12,566 nucleotides of DNA from Streptomyces katrae. Its GTDB lineage: Bacteria > Actinomycetota > Actinomycetes > Streptomycetales > Streptomycetaceae. Every line of letters begins with the position of its first letter. The first letter of the stretch is position 1. The stretch is from contig NZ_JZWV01000068.1 of assembly GCF_000966975.1 (NCBI RefSeq), positions 1-12,566 on the forward strand, written 5' to 3'. The notes beneath the pieces were generated by a model, which saw nothing but the letters and a program-made list of their open reading frames with translations, ran no database searches and was not told the DNA's origin. Below, piece by piece: positions 6,190 through 12,566 of this stretch. A program made the position numbers and the translations under genes.

Positions 6190-7196
6190 CGCGTCCCGTC
6201 AAGGCAGCCGTCTTCTCGGCGGGCTCCTGGGGCACCGCCTTCGGCATGGTGCTCGCCGACGCCGGCTGCGAGGTCACCCTGTGGGCCCGCCGCCCGGAGG
6301 TCGCCGACGCCATCAACACCGGCCGCACCAATCCGGACTACTTCCCCGGCGTGGAGCTCCCGGCGAACCTGCGCGCCACCACCGATCCGGCCGAGGCCGC
6401 CCGCGGCGCGGACTTCACCGTGCTGTCCGTGCCCTCCCAGACCCTGCGCGGCAACCTCGCCGCCTGGGCCCCGCTGCTGGAACCCGACACCGTCCTCGTC
6501 TCCCTGATGAAGGGCATCGAACTCGGCACCGCCAAGCGGATGAGCGAGGTCATCGAAGAGGTGGCCAAGGTCCCCGCCGAGCGCGTCGCCGTGGTCACCG
6601 GCCCCAACCTGGCCCGCGAGATCGTCGCCCGCCAGCCCGCCGCCTCCGTCGTCGCCTGCGTGGACGAGGCCGTGGCCCAGCGCCTCCAGGCCGCCTGCCA
6701 CACCGCGTACTTCCGCCCGTACACCAGCACCGACGTCATCGGCTGCGAGCTCGGCGGCGCCGTCAAGAACGTCATCGGCCTCGCCGTCGGCATCGCCGAC
6801 GGCATGGGGCTGGGAGACAACACCAAGGGCTCCCTCATCACCCGGGGCCTGGCCGAAGCCACCCGCCTGGGCCTGGCGATGGGCGCCGACCCGCTCACCT
6901 TCTCCGGCCTCGCGGGCCTCGGCGACCTCGTCGCCACCTGCTCCTCGCCGCTCTCCCGGAACCACACCTTCGGCACGAACCTGGGCCGCGGGATGACCCT
7001 GGAGGAGACCATCGCGGTCACCAAGCAGACCGCCGAGGGGGTCAAGTCCTGCCAGTCCGTGGCGGATCTGGCCCGCCGGTACGGAGTGGACATGCCGATC
7101 ACCGACACGGTCGTCGACATCGTCCACCACGGCAAGCCCACGCTGGTCGCGCTGAAGGAACTCATGGGCCGCAGCGCCAAACCGGAACGACACTGA
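6186..7196 (+). CDS. gpsA: NAD(P)H-dependent glycerol-3-phosphate dehydrogenase
   Basis: The 336-residue protein reduces dihydroxyacetone phosphate to sn-glycerol 3-phosphate, the backbone for phospholipids, in the cytoplasm. An N-terminal Rossmann domain carries the dinucleotide-binding loop, here FSAGSWGTAFG, with Ser11 where the GxGxxG pattern expects the first glycine. Further family segments are VVTGPNLAREI, the catalytic lysine K194 in ELGGAVKNVIG, and SGLAGLGDLVATCSSPLSRN. Length is normal. The GTG start overlaps the plsC stop as GTGA, with GGAGG at 6174-6178 as ribosome binding site, so it is translationally coupled to plsC. ddlA follows after 39 bases. Confidence 0.97.
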   Translation: MTRPVKAAVFSAGSWGTAFGMVLADAGCEVTLWARRPEVADAINTGRTNPDYFPGVELPANLRATTDPAEAARGADFTVLSVPSQTLRGNLAAWAPLLEPDTVLVSLMKGIELGTAKRMSEVIEEVAKVPAERVAVVTGPNLAREIVARQPAASVVACVDEAVAQRLQAACHTAYFRPYTSTDVIGCELGGAVKNVIGLAVGIADGMGLGDNTKGSLITRGLAEATRLGLAMGADPLTFSGLAGLGDLVATCSSPLSRNHTFGTNLGRGMTLEETIAVTKQTAEGVKSCQSVADLARRYGVDMPITDTVVDIVHHGKPTLVALKELMGRSAKPERH

Positions 7197-7220
7197 CACC
7201 TTTCCGGACGCTTGAGCGGG

Positions 7221-7226
7221 TACTCT
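7221..7226 (+). promoter_or_regulatory. -10-like box immediately upstream of ddlA
   Basis: TACTCT ends nine bases before the ddlA ATG and no Shine-Dalgarno sequence lies between them. This suggests a leaderless or near-leaderless ddlA transcript in addition to read-through from gpsA. No good -35 at normal spacing was found; CTGACA (7193-7198) is 22 bases away. Confidence 0.35.
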
Positions 7227-7235
7227 CGTGGCGAT

Positions 7236-8393
7236 ATGAGCAGCGAGAACCTCCCCCAGACCCCTGAGCAGCAGGGCCGCAAGCCCCGCGTCGCCGTCGT
7301 CTTCGGCGGCCGCAGCTCGGAACACGCCATCTCGGTCGTCACCGCGGGCGCCGTTCTGCGCTCCATCGACCGCTCCAAGTACGAGGTGCTGCCCATCGGC
7401 ATCACCACGGACGGCCGGTGGGCCCTGACCGCCGACGCGCCCGAGCGCATGGCCATCGCCGACCGCCGGCTCCCCGACGTGGAGTCGCTGGCGGAGTCCC
7501 CGGACGGCACCGTCGTGCTGCCCGTGGACCCCGCCAGCCGCGAGGTCGTCTACACCGAGCCCGGCTCCGTCCCCAAGGCGCTGGGCGAGGTCGACGTCGT
7601 CTTCCCCGTGCTGCACGGCCCCTACGGCGAGGACGGCACCCTCCAGGGCCTCCTGGAGCTCTCCGGGATCCCGTACGTCGGCTGCGGCGTCCTCGCCTCC
7701 GCCGTCGGCCAGGACAAGGACTACATGAAGCGGGTGTTCACCTCCTTCGGGCTGAACGTCGGCCCGTACGTGACCATCCGCCCCCGCGAGTGGGAAGCCG
7801 ACCAGGACGCCGCCCGGACCAAGGTCCTGGACTTCGCCGCCGAGCACGGATGGCCGCTGTTCGTGAAGCCCGCCCGGGCCGGCTCCTCCATCGGCATCAC
7901 CAAGGTCGACGACGCCTCCGGGCTCGACGACGCGATCCGCGAGGCCCGCCTCCACGACCCCAAGGTCATCGTGGAGGCCCTGCTGCGCGGCCGGGAGATC
8001 GAGTGCGGCGTCCTGGAGTTCGAGGACGGGCCGCGCGCCAGCGTGCCCGCGGAGATCCCGCCGGTCTCCAGCCACGACTTCTACGACTTCGAGGCGAAGT
8101 ACATCGACTCCGCCACGGGGCTCGTGCCCGCCCCGCTCACCCCGGAGCAGACCGCCGAGGTGCAGCGGCTCGCGATCGAGGCCTTCGAGGCCGCGTCCTG
8201 CGAGGGCCTGGTCCGCGCCGACTTCTTCCTCACGGAGGACGGCACCTTCGTCATCAACGAGATCAACACCCTGCCGGGGTTCACGCCGATCTCGATGTAC
8301 CCGCGCATGTGGCAGGAGTCGGGCATCGAGTACCCGGAGCTGGTGGACCGCCTGATCCAGGCCGCCCTGCGCCGCTCCACCGGCCTGCGCTAG
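7236..8393 (+). CDS. ddlA: D-alanine--D-alanine ligase
   Basis: The 385-residue cytoplasmic ATP-grasp enzyme makes D-Ala-D-Ala for peptidoglycan precursors. The N-terminal motif VAVVFGGRSSEHAIS, then HGPYGEDGTLQGLLEL, the ATP-binding segment FVKPARAGSSIGI, EALLRGREIECGV, and the metal-binding VINEINTLPGFT are all present. The omega-loop motif EAKY has its tyrosine (Y289), the residue typical of D-Ala-D-Ala ligases; D-Ala-D-Lac ligases of the Leuconostoc type have Phe there. This is therefore the housekeeping enzyme, not a vancomycin-resistance ligase. The start is the ATG at 7236. An in-frame GTG at 7212 exists but adds unconserved residues. It lies 39 bases after gpsA and may have its own promoter. 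Confidence 0.97.
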   Translation: MSSENLPQTPEQQGRKPRVAVVFGGRSSEHAISVVTAGAVLRSIDRSKYEVLPIGITTDGRWALTADAPERMAIADRRLPDVESLAESPDGTVVLPVDPASREVVYTEPGSVPKALGEVDVVFPVLHGPYGEDGTLQGLLELSGIPYVGCGVLASAVGQDKDYMKRVFTSFGLNVGPYVTIRPREWEADQDAARTKVLDFAAEHGWPLFVKPARAGSSIGITKVDDASGLDDAIREARLHDPKVIVEALLRGREIECGVLEFEDGPRASVPAEIPPVSSHDFYDFEAKYIDSATGLVPAPLTPEQTAEVQRLAIEAFEAASCEGLVRADFFLTEDGTFVINEINTLPGFTPISMYPRMWQESGIEYPELVDRLIQAALRRSTGLR

Positions 8394-8417
8394 CAGCCGC
8401 CGGTCCCGTACAGCCGA

Positions 8418-8447
8418 CCGCCCGCCAGGAGCGTTCCTGGCGGGCGG
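8418..8447. terminator. Bidirectional terminator between ddlA and the DUF3515 lipoprotein gene
   Basis: A perfect 13-bp stem (CCGCCCGCCAGGA, 8418-8430, with 8435-8447) closes a GCGT loop. It lies 24 bases after the ddlA stop and 24 bases beyond the stop of the convergent minus-strand gene, so it can end both transcripts. Confidence 0.85.
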
Positions 8448-8471
8448 CGGTGTGCGCGGGGGAGGGGCGGG

Positions 8472-8966
8472 TCAGTAGGAGGAGATCCCGGCCGGCACGG
8501 TCTTGGCCACGGCGGCGGACAGACCGACCAGCATGCTCGCGTCCGTGGCATGCTCCTTGTCGATCCAGACCTCCGTGTAGGCGAGGCGGGACCCGGTGGT
8601 GAACTTCAGACCGCCGTCGGCCGGCCGCTCCACCAGCCAGCCGACGCCGTTCACCTCCACCCCGTCCGCCTTCGGATCGGCCATCTTGGCGGGCTTGGGG
8701 ATACCGCACCGCAGTACGATCGCCGGGCCGCCCCACGCGGCGGTCAGATCCGACTCCGGTTCGGTGGCGGTCCGGTCCAGCCCGGACACCGTCTCCGGGA
8801 GCTCCTTGTGCAGCGCCGCACAGAGCCCCGCGACGTCGGCGGGCGGGGCGGGCGGCGGAGTCACCCGGACCTCGGAGGCCCCGGGGGCACAGCCCGCCAG
8901 GGCCAGGCCCGCCGACAGGGCGGGCAGGGCCAGTAGACGCAGGGGCCGGCGGTGCGAAGACATCAC
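8472..8966 (-). CDS. Putative lipoprotein, DUF3515 type
   Basis: The 164-residue protein has a lipoprotein signal: basic n-region (SSHRRPLRLL), hydrophobic stretch, and lipobox LAGC with the lipidated cysteine at residue 26. A Pro/Ala linker and a small extracytoplasmic domain follow. The mature part has two cysteines besides the lipid anchor (in LCAALHK and LRCGIPKP) that could form a disulfide. Sequence and position beside ddl and thiL match the actinobacterial DUF3515 family (Mycobacterium has one here too); its function is unknown. The GTG at 8966 sits directly before an ATG at 8963; TACTCT (8978-8973) ends six bases before the GTG and there is no ribosome binding site, suggesting a leaderless mRNA. 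The gene follows the Lrp-like gene by 20 bases on the same strand. Confidence 0.88.
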   Translation of the reverse strand: MMSSHRRPLRLLALPALSAGLALAGCAPGASEVRVTPPPAPPADVAGLCAALHKELPETVSGLDRTATEPESDLTAAWGGPAIVLRCGIPKPAKMADPKADGVEVNGVGWLVERPADGGLKFTTGSRLAYTEVWIDKEHATDASMLVGLSAAVAKTVPAGISSY

Positions 8967-8972
8967 CGGCCA

Positions 8973-8978
8973 AGAGTA
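8973..8978 (-). promoter_or_regulatory. -10-like box of a probable leaderless promoter for the DUF3515 gene
   Basis: On the minus strand TACTCT is followed by six bases (TGGCCG) and then GTGATG, the tandem candidate start codons. It lies in the 20-base gap after the Lrp-like gene. No -35 with a good match is evident. Confidence 0.4.
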
Positions 8979-8986
8979 GACGGGGG

Positions 8987-9220
8987 CTACAGATGGACCA
9001 CGGGGCAGGTCAGGGTGCGGGTGATCCCCTCCACCTGCTGCACCTTGGCGACCACCATGCGGCCGAGATCGTCGACGGTGTCGGCCTGGGCGCGCACGAT
9101 GACGTCGTACGGCCCCGTCACGTCCTCGGCCTGGATCACCCCCGCGATGTTCCCGATGGACTCGGCGACGACCGACGCCTTGCCCACCTCGGTCTGGATG
9201 AGGATGTACGCCTGTACCAC
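8987..9220 (-). CDS. Lrp/AsnC ligand-binding (RAM) domain protein without DNA-binding domain
   Basis: The 77-residue protein consists only of the RAM domain found at the C-terminus of Lrp/AsnC regulators: VQAYILIQTEVGKA, GVIQAEDVTGPYDVIVRAQA, and VQQVEGITRTLTCPVV. There is no helix-turn-helix. Stand-alone RAM proteins form multimers and bind amino acids; they may modify other Lrp-type proteins, but the role in Streptomyces is not settled. The GTG at 9220 is chosen because GGAGG (9229-9225) lies four bases before it and family similarity begins there; the open frame upstream is out of character. It lies 20 bases before the DUF3515 gene on the same strand, so the two may be co-transcribed. Confidence 0.92.
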   Translation of the reverse strand: MVQAYILIQTEVGKASVVAESIGNIAGVIQAEDVTGPYDVIVRAQADTVDDLGRMVVAKVQQVEGITRTLTCPVVHL

Positions 9221-9388
9221 GGAACCTCCAGGGCGGCCACGAGGATCATTTCCCCTAACCTTCGGATGGGCCCGACAGAATCGGAAGGGCCGGGGGAAGA
9301 AGGGACGCCACGGTACCGCGTCGCCGGGTGCCACGGGGAGACCCGCAGACCAGGCGCCACGCACAGCGGGGCGTACACAGACCAGAAG

Positions 9389-9406
9389 TTGACGTATCTG
9401 TTGACG
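9389..9406 (+). promoter_or_regulatory. Tandem TTGACG direct repeat upstream of thiL
   Basis: TTGACG occurs at 9389-9394 and again at 9401-9406, a 12-base period. Either copy matches a -35 hexamer, but no clear -10 lies 16-18 bases further on; AGAGCT at 9413-9418 is the nearest for the first copy. It lies 60-77 bases before the thiL start. It could be a promoter element or a regulator's direct-repeat site. Confidence 0.35.
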
Positions 9407-9465
9407 GTACCCAGAGCTGTGACGGCTCGCGACCGCAAGCGGACTTGCCAAGAAGGGGCACAGCG

Positions 9466-10446
9466 ATGAAGGGCACTGTGGGCGAGCTGGGGGAATTCGG
9501 GCTCATCAGGGAGCTCACCTCACGGCTCACCACCACCCCGGCGGTCCGGCTCGGGCCGGGCGACGACGCCGCGGTCGTGTCGGCCCCCGACCGGCGGGTC
9601 GTGGCCAGCACGGACATCCTGCTGGAGGGCAGGCACTTCCGGCGCGACTGGTCCACCGCCTACGACGTGGGCCGCAAGGCCGCGGCGCAGAACCTGGCCG
9701 ACATCGCCGCCATGGGCGCGGTGCCGACGGCCATCCTCCTCGGCCTGGTGGTCCCGGCGGAGCTGCCGGTCACCTGGCCCACCGAGCTGATGGACGGCAT
9801 CCGCGACGAGTGCCAGGTCGCCGGCGCGGCCGTGGTCGGCGGCGACGTCGTCCGCGGGGACACCATCACCGTCTCCATCACCGCCCTCGGCGACCTGCGC
9901 AACCACGAGCCCGTCCTGCGCTCCGGAGCCCAGCCCGGCGACGTGGTGGCCGTCACGGGCTGGCTCGGCTGGTCCGCCGCCGGCTACGCGGTGCTCTCGC
10001 GCGGCTTCCGCTCCCCGCGGGCCTTCGTCGAGGCGCACCGGCGCCCCGAGCCGCCGTACCACGCGGGCCCCGCGGCCGCCGGACTCGGCGCCACCGCCAT
10101 GACCGACGTCAGCGACGGCCTGATCGCCGACCTCGGGCACATCGCCGAGGCCAGCCACGTACGGATCGACCTGCGCTCGGGGGCCGTGGACATCCCGACC
10201 CAGATGCACGACATCGGCCAGGCCGTCGGCGTCGACCCGCTGCAGTGGGTGCTCACCGGGGGAGAGGACCACGCCATCGTGGCGACCTTCCCGCCGGACG
10301 TGAAGCTCCCGGCCCGCTGGAAGGTCATCGGGGAGGTCCAGCACCGCTCCGCCCTGCCCCAGGTGACCGTGGACGGCGCCCCCTGGACCAGCACCGGCGG
10401 CTGGGACCACTTCGGCACCGACCCGGCCACCGAGGACGCCCCGTGA
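9466..10446 (+). CDS. thiL: Thiamine-monophosphate kinase
   Basis: The 326-residue protein phosphorylates thiamine monophosphate to thiamine diphosphate, the active cofactor, using ATP in the cytoplasm. It belongs to the PurM-like ATP-binding superfamily. Motifs in order are GPGDDAAVV (metal-binding D33, D34), [11 protein letters not shown] (48-58), [41 protein letters not shown] and GGEDHAIV. Length equals that of the E. coli enzyme. The ATG at 9466 follows AAGGGG (9453-9458) by seven bases; the frame is open upstream to 9328 but that part is intergenic in character. It overlaps thiD by four bases. No thiamine riboswitch is seen in the 245 bases upstream. Confidence 0.96.
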   Translation: MKGTVGELGEFGLIRELTSRLTTTPAVRLGPGDDAAVVSAPDRRVVASTDILLEGRHFRRDWSTAYDVGRKAAAQNLADIAAMGAVPTAILLGLVVPAELPVTWPTELMDGIRDECQVAGAAVVGGDVVRGDTITVSITALGDLRNHEPVLRSGAQPGDVVAVTGWLGWSAAGYAVLSRGFRSPRAFVEAHRRPEPPYHAGPAAAGLGATAMTDVSDGLIADLGHIAEASHVRIDLRSGAVDIPTQMHDIGQAVGVDPLQWVLTGGEDHAIVATFPPDVKLPARWKVIGEVQHRSALPQVTVDGAPWTSTGGWDHFGTDPATEDAP

Positions 10447-11249
10447 GCGGCGGGTACGCCCCGCCGCTGTGCCTGACCGTCGCCGGATCCGACTCCGGCG
10501 GCGGCGCGGGCATCCAGGCCGACCTCAAGACGATGCTCGCGCTCGGGGTGCACGGCATGAGCGTGGTCACCGCCGTGACCGCGCAGAACTCCCTCGGGGT
10601 CAAGGGGGCCTGGGAGCTGCCCGCCGAGGCCGTCACGGCCCAGTACCGGGCCGTCGTGGACGACATCGGGGTCCAGGCCGTCAAGACCGGGATGCTTTCC
10701 TCCGCCGTCCTCGTGGAGACCGTCGCGGAGCTGCTGGCCGGCACCGACGCACCCGTGGTGGTGGACCCGGTGGGGGTCTCCAAGCACGGGGACCCGCTGC
10801 TCGCGGCCTCCGCGCTGGACGCCGTACGGGGACGGCTGCTGCCCCGGGCCACCGTGGCGACGCCGAACCTCGACGAGGTGGCGCAGCTGACCGGGCTGGC
10901 CGTCGAGGACGAGGACGGCATGCGGCGGGCCGCCGACGCGGTCCTCGGCTTCGGACCGCGCTGGGCGCTGATCAAGGGCGGCCACCTCGCCGCCCACGGC
11001 GGCGAGGCCGTGGACCTGCTGACCGACGGCTCCGAGGAAGTGTGGCTGCGGGCGCCCCGGCACGACAACCGGCACACCCACGGCACCGGCTGCACCCTCG
11101 CCAGCGCGGTCGCGGCGGGCCTGGCCAAGGGCCTGTCCGTGCCGGAGGCGGTCACGGCGGCCAAGGAGTACGTCACCGGCGCCATCGCCGCCGGCTTCGC
11201 GCTCGGCGGCGGCATCGGCCCGGTGGACCACGCCTGGCGGTGGCGCTGA
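10443..11249 (+). CDS. thiD: Hydroxymethylpyrimidine/phosphomethylpyrimidine kinase
   Basis: The 268-residue ribokinase-family enzyme phosphorylates 4-amino-5-hydroxymethyl-2-methylpyrimidine and then its monophosphate, giving the pyrimidine diphosphate used for thiamine synthesis. Motifs are [17 protein letters not shown] at residues 14-30, [15 protein letters not shown], the PNLDE segment, IKGGH, and the anion-hole [15 protein letters not shown] with C217. The GTG start overlaps the thiL stop as GTGA, so the pair is coupled. Both act in thiamine diphosphate formation, though the steps are not adjacent in the pathway. Length is normal for single-domain ThiD; there is no fused TenA or ThiE domain. 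Confidence 0.95.
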   Translation: MSGGYAPPLCLTVAGSDSGGGAGIQADLKTMLALGVHGMSVVTAVTAQNSLGVKGAWELPAEAVTAQYRAVVDDIGVQAVKTGMLSSAVLVETVAELLAGTDAPVVVDPVGVSKHGDPLLAASALDAVRGRLLPRATVATPNLDEVAQLTGLAVEDEDGMRRAADAVLGFGPRWALIKGGHLAAHGGEAVDLLTDGSEEVWLRAPRHDNRHTHGTGCTLASAVAAGLAKGLSVPEAVTAAKEYVTGAIAAGFALGGGIGPVDHAWRWR

Positions 11250-11304
11250 GCCGAGGAGCAGGCCTAAACGTCAAGGGGTCCTCGGCTGCCCCCAGACAAG
11301 GCAA

Positions 11305-11335
11305 AAGGCCGGCCCACCAGAGGTGGACCGGCCTT
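11305..11335. terminator. Bidirectional terminator between thiD and rpmB
   Basis: A 14-position stem (11305-11318 with 11322-11335) has a single C.A mismatch and an AGA loop. On the minus strand it is followed by a T-rich end (GGCCTTTTGCC), a good terminator for rpmB. On the plus strand GGCCTTCTTGG follows, serving thiD. Confidence 0.85.
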
Positions 11336-11376
11336 CTTGGCAACCGGAAAGGGCTGCGCTACGACGACGGGAGGCG

Positions 11377-11562
11377 TCAGCGCGAGACCTTGCCGGCCTT
11401 GATGCACGAGGTGCAGGCGTTGAGGCGCTTCGGCGTCCCATTGACCACGGCACGGACGCGCTGGATGTTCGGGTTCCAGCGACGCGAGGTGCGGCGGTGC
11501 GAGTGGGAGATGTTGTTGCCGAAGCTCGGCCCCTTGGCGCAAACGTCGCAGTTGGCAGCCAC
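11377..11562 (-). CDS. rpmB: 50S ribosomal protein L28, zinc-binding (C+) form
   Basis: The 61-residue basic protein is bacterial L28 of the large ribosomal subunit. It begins with [23 protein letters not shown] and has WNPNIQRV in the middle, both family-typical. Two CxxC pairs (C5/C8 and C50/C53) form a zinc ribbon, so this is the zinc-requiring form; Streptomyces genomes usually also carry a cysteine-free paralogue under Zur control. The start is a GTG at 11562 with GGAG six bases before it. It is convergent with thiD and divergent from the DAK2 gene, and appears monocistronic with a long structured leader (11563 to about 11667). Streptomyces genomes have L28 at this place. Confidence 0.95.
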   Translation of the reverse strand: MAANCDVCAKGPSFGNNISHSHRRTSRRWNPNIQRVRAVVNGTPKRLNACTSCIKAGKVSR

Positions 11563-11575
11563 AGGTCACTCCAAG

Positions 11576-11629
11576 ACTTCAGATGCAATTACGGTGGAAT
11601 CCGGCACACCGGAATCAGAGATCTGAAGT
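11576..11629 (-). promoter_or_regulatory. Structured 5' leader of rpmB, candidate cis-regulatory RNA
   Basis: In the transcribed leader a perfect 9-bp outer stem (ACTTCAGAT, 11576-11584, with ATCTGAAGT, 11621-11629) encloses an inner hairpin TCCGG/CCGGA (11600-11604 with 11609-11613). An alternative pairing CGGTG/CACCG (11592-11596 with 11607-11611) excludes the inner hairpin. GGAATC also occurs twice (11596-11601, 11611-11616). The outer stem ends only a few bases before the rpmB ribosome binding site, so folding could control translation. No described L28 leader is known to me; function is inferred. Confidence 0.45.
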
Positions 11630-11673
11630 GGCTTGCCGGACGAATGACCCGACTCTCGACGGGCAACCTGAGC

Positions 11674-11679
11674 AGCATA
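11674..11679 (-). promoter_or_regulatory. -10 box of the putative rpmB promoter
   Basis: On the minus strand TATGCT is a good -10 element in an otherwise GC-rich context. The hexamer 17 bases upstream (TTCTCG) is a poor -35. Transcription from here would give a leader of about 105 bases that contains the whole inverted-repeat structure. Confidence 0.4.
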
Positions 11680-11803
11680 CAACGACTGCTTGGGTCCGAG
11701 AAAACTACCATGACGGGGCCGGGCTCCGCCCCGGGGTCCCGGGCGGGCGGCCGTCCTTGGTTACCCTGCGGTGAACCCTGGCCCGCACAAGGAGGAACGC
11801 CCG

Positions 11804-12566
11804 GTGGCGCACGAGCCCGAGCCGCAGCCCGCCGACGAGTTCGACGCCGGGGCGGTGCGTACCTGGAGCTCCCTGGCCCTGGCCGCACTGGGCCGGGCCC
11901 GTACCGACATCGACGCGATCAACGTCTACCCCGTCGCCGACGCCGACACCGGCACCAACCTCTACCTGACGGCCGAATCCGCCGACCGCGCCCTGACCGG
12001 CGCCCTCGCCCGGACCGCCCCCGGCGTGACCGACGGCACAGCCCCGGACACCGCCGCCTCCCTGCCCGAAGCCGTACGGGCCTACGCGCACGGCGCGCTC
12101 ATAGGCGCCCGCGGCAACTCCGGGACCATCCTCGCCCAGCTGCTGCGCGGCGTCGCCGACGTCCTCGGCGCCGACCCCGCCGGCCGCGCCCCCGGCCCGC
12201 TGCTGGCCGAGGCCCTCACCCGGGCCGCCGAGGAGGCCTACCAGGCCGTCGCCCACCCCGTCGAAGGGACGATGCTCACCGTCGCAGGCGCCGCCGCCCG
12301 CGCCGCGCAGGCCGCCCCCGGCACCGCAGCCGACGTCGCCCGCGCCGCCTACGAGGGGGCCCGCGCGGCCCTCGCCGAGACCCCCGGCCAGCTGGCCGCC
12401 CTCGGCAGGGCCGGGGTGGTCGACGCGGGGGGCTGCGGACTGGTCGCCGTACTCGGGGCGCTGTGGCAGGCGCTCTCCGGCCAGGAGCCCGAGCCCGACC
12501 CGGTCCAGGCGCCCGCCGTACCCGTGGAGCGGCTCCCCGAGCCGTGCGCCCAGGAGGAGGGCGGGC
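11804..12566 (+). CDS. DAK2-domain (DhaL/FakA-like) kinase, 3' end outside the window
   Basis: The first 254 codons are present; the frame stays open to the window edge. The nucleotide-binding DhaL domain is clear: INVYPVADADTGTNL (residues 39-53) with the three metal-binding aspartates D46 and D48 plus the adjacent DTG context, GARGNSGTILAQLLRG starting at residue 101, HPVEGTMLTVAGAA around E154, and GVVDAGGCGL around D207. This order matches FakA/YloV, the ATP-binding subunit of bacterial fatty-acid kinase that works with DegV/FakB proteins; simple DhaL of dihydroxyacetone kinase is a weaker alternative. The GTG at 11804 follows AAGGAGG (11789-11795) by eight bases. In actinobacteria this gene sits between rpmB and recG. 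Whether the actinobacterial protein phosphorylates fatty acids is not established here. Confidence 0.85.
   Translation, partial: MAHEPEPQPADEFDAGAVRTWSSLALAALGRARTDIDAINVYPVADADTGTNLYLTAESADRALTGALARTAPGVTDGTAPDTAASLPEAVRAYAHGALIGARGNSGTILAQLLRGVADVLGADPAGRAPGPLLAEALTRAAEEAYQAVAHPVEGTMLTVAGAAARAAQAAPGTAADVARAAYEGARAALAETPGQLAALGRAGVVDAGGCGLVAVLGALWQALSGQEPEPDPVQAPAVPVERLPEPCAQEEGG

Noticed and set aside
6015..8075. Very long minus-strand open frame opposite plsC, gpsA and ddlA
   Set aside because: Gly/Ala/Val/Asp-rich composition without any motif, spanning three well-identified genes on the other strand; a GC-bias artefact.
7236..8393. Ligase as a vancomycin-resistance D-Ala-D-Lac enzyme
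   Set aside because: The omega-loop EAKY tyrosine is present and there are no vanH or vanX homologues nearby.
9240..9265. Possible iron-regulator (DmdR/IdeR) box upstream of the RAM-domain gene
   Set aside because: Only one half (GGTTAGGGG on the minus strand) resembles the box; the other half lacks symmetry.
9221..9465. TPP riboswitch upstream of thiL
   Set aside because: No CTGAGA-type conserved core or matching helices were found by eye.
9984..11231. Long minus-strand open frames opposite thiL and thiD, and plus-strand arginine-rich frames in the same place
   Set aside because: Shadows of thiL/thiD; repetitive composition, no domain pattern, no ribosome binding site of note.
11714..11733. 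Hairpin CGGGGC/GCCCCG upstream of the DAK2 gene as a terminator
   Set aside because: Only six base pairs in a GC-rich stretch with no gene ending nearby on either strand; probably compositional.

Overview
The window looks like a chromosomal core segment of a Streptomyces or close relative. GC is very high, with G/C at nearly every third codon position. GTG starts are common, several starts look leaderless, and the gene order (iclR-type regulator, leuC, leuD, HU, fbiD/cofC, gpsA, ddl, thiL, rpmB, DAK2) is the actinobacterial one also known from Mycobacterium, where ppk and mutT lie between fbiD and hupB. No insertion sequence, phage gene, CRISPR array or biosynthetic cluster is visible.

Left part (1-4310). 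The first bases resemble the 3' end of a tRNA, followed by a strong hairpin terminator. An IclR-family regulator (ndgR, minus strand) is divergent from leuC-leuD, the isopropylmalate isomerase of leucine biosynthesis. They share a short control region with a 17-bp palindrome that overlaps the likely ndgR promoter. After the leuD terminator come a 75-residue protein of unknown function and hupS, an HU protein with a long Lys/Ala/Thr histone H1-like tail.

Middle part (4310-9220). Convergent with hupS is cofC/fbiD (coenzyme F420 biosynthesis, minus strand), whose reading frame runs without a stop into a cold-shock-like module. Divergent from it is a likely operon plsC-gpsA with ddlA close behind, supplying phospholipid precursors and D-Ala-D-Ala for peptidoglycan. 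Convergent with ddlA are a small DUF3515-type lipoprotein and an Lrp/AsnC ligand-binding (RAM) domain protein, both on the minus strand.

Right part (9220-12566). thiL and thiD overlap by four bases and carry out late thiamine phosphorylation steps. They converge on rpmB (ribosomal protein L28, zinc-binding form), which has a long structured 5' leader. Divergent from rpmB is the start of a DAK2/FakA-like kinase gene that runs off the window.

Nothing here is clearly a new multi-gene system. The items most worth a second look are the structured rpmB leader, the cofC/cold-shock-like read-through frame with a patch of atypical codons, the palindrome in the ndgR promoter, and a recurring '-10 box, six bases, start codon' layout at several genes. 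All functional calls come from motifs and gene order read by eye; no database search was run.
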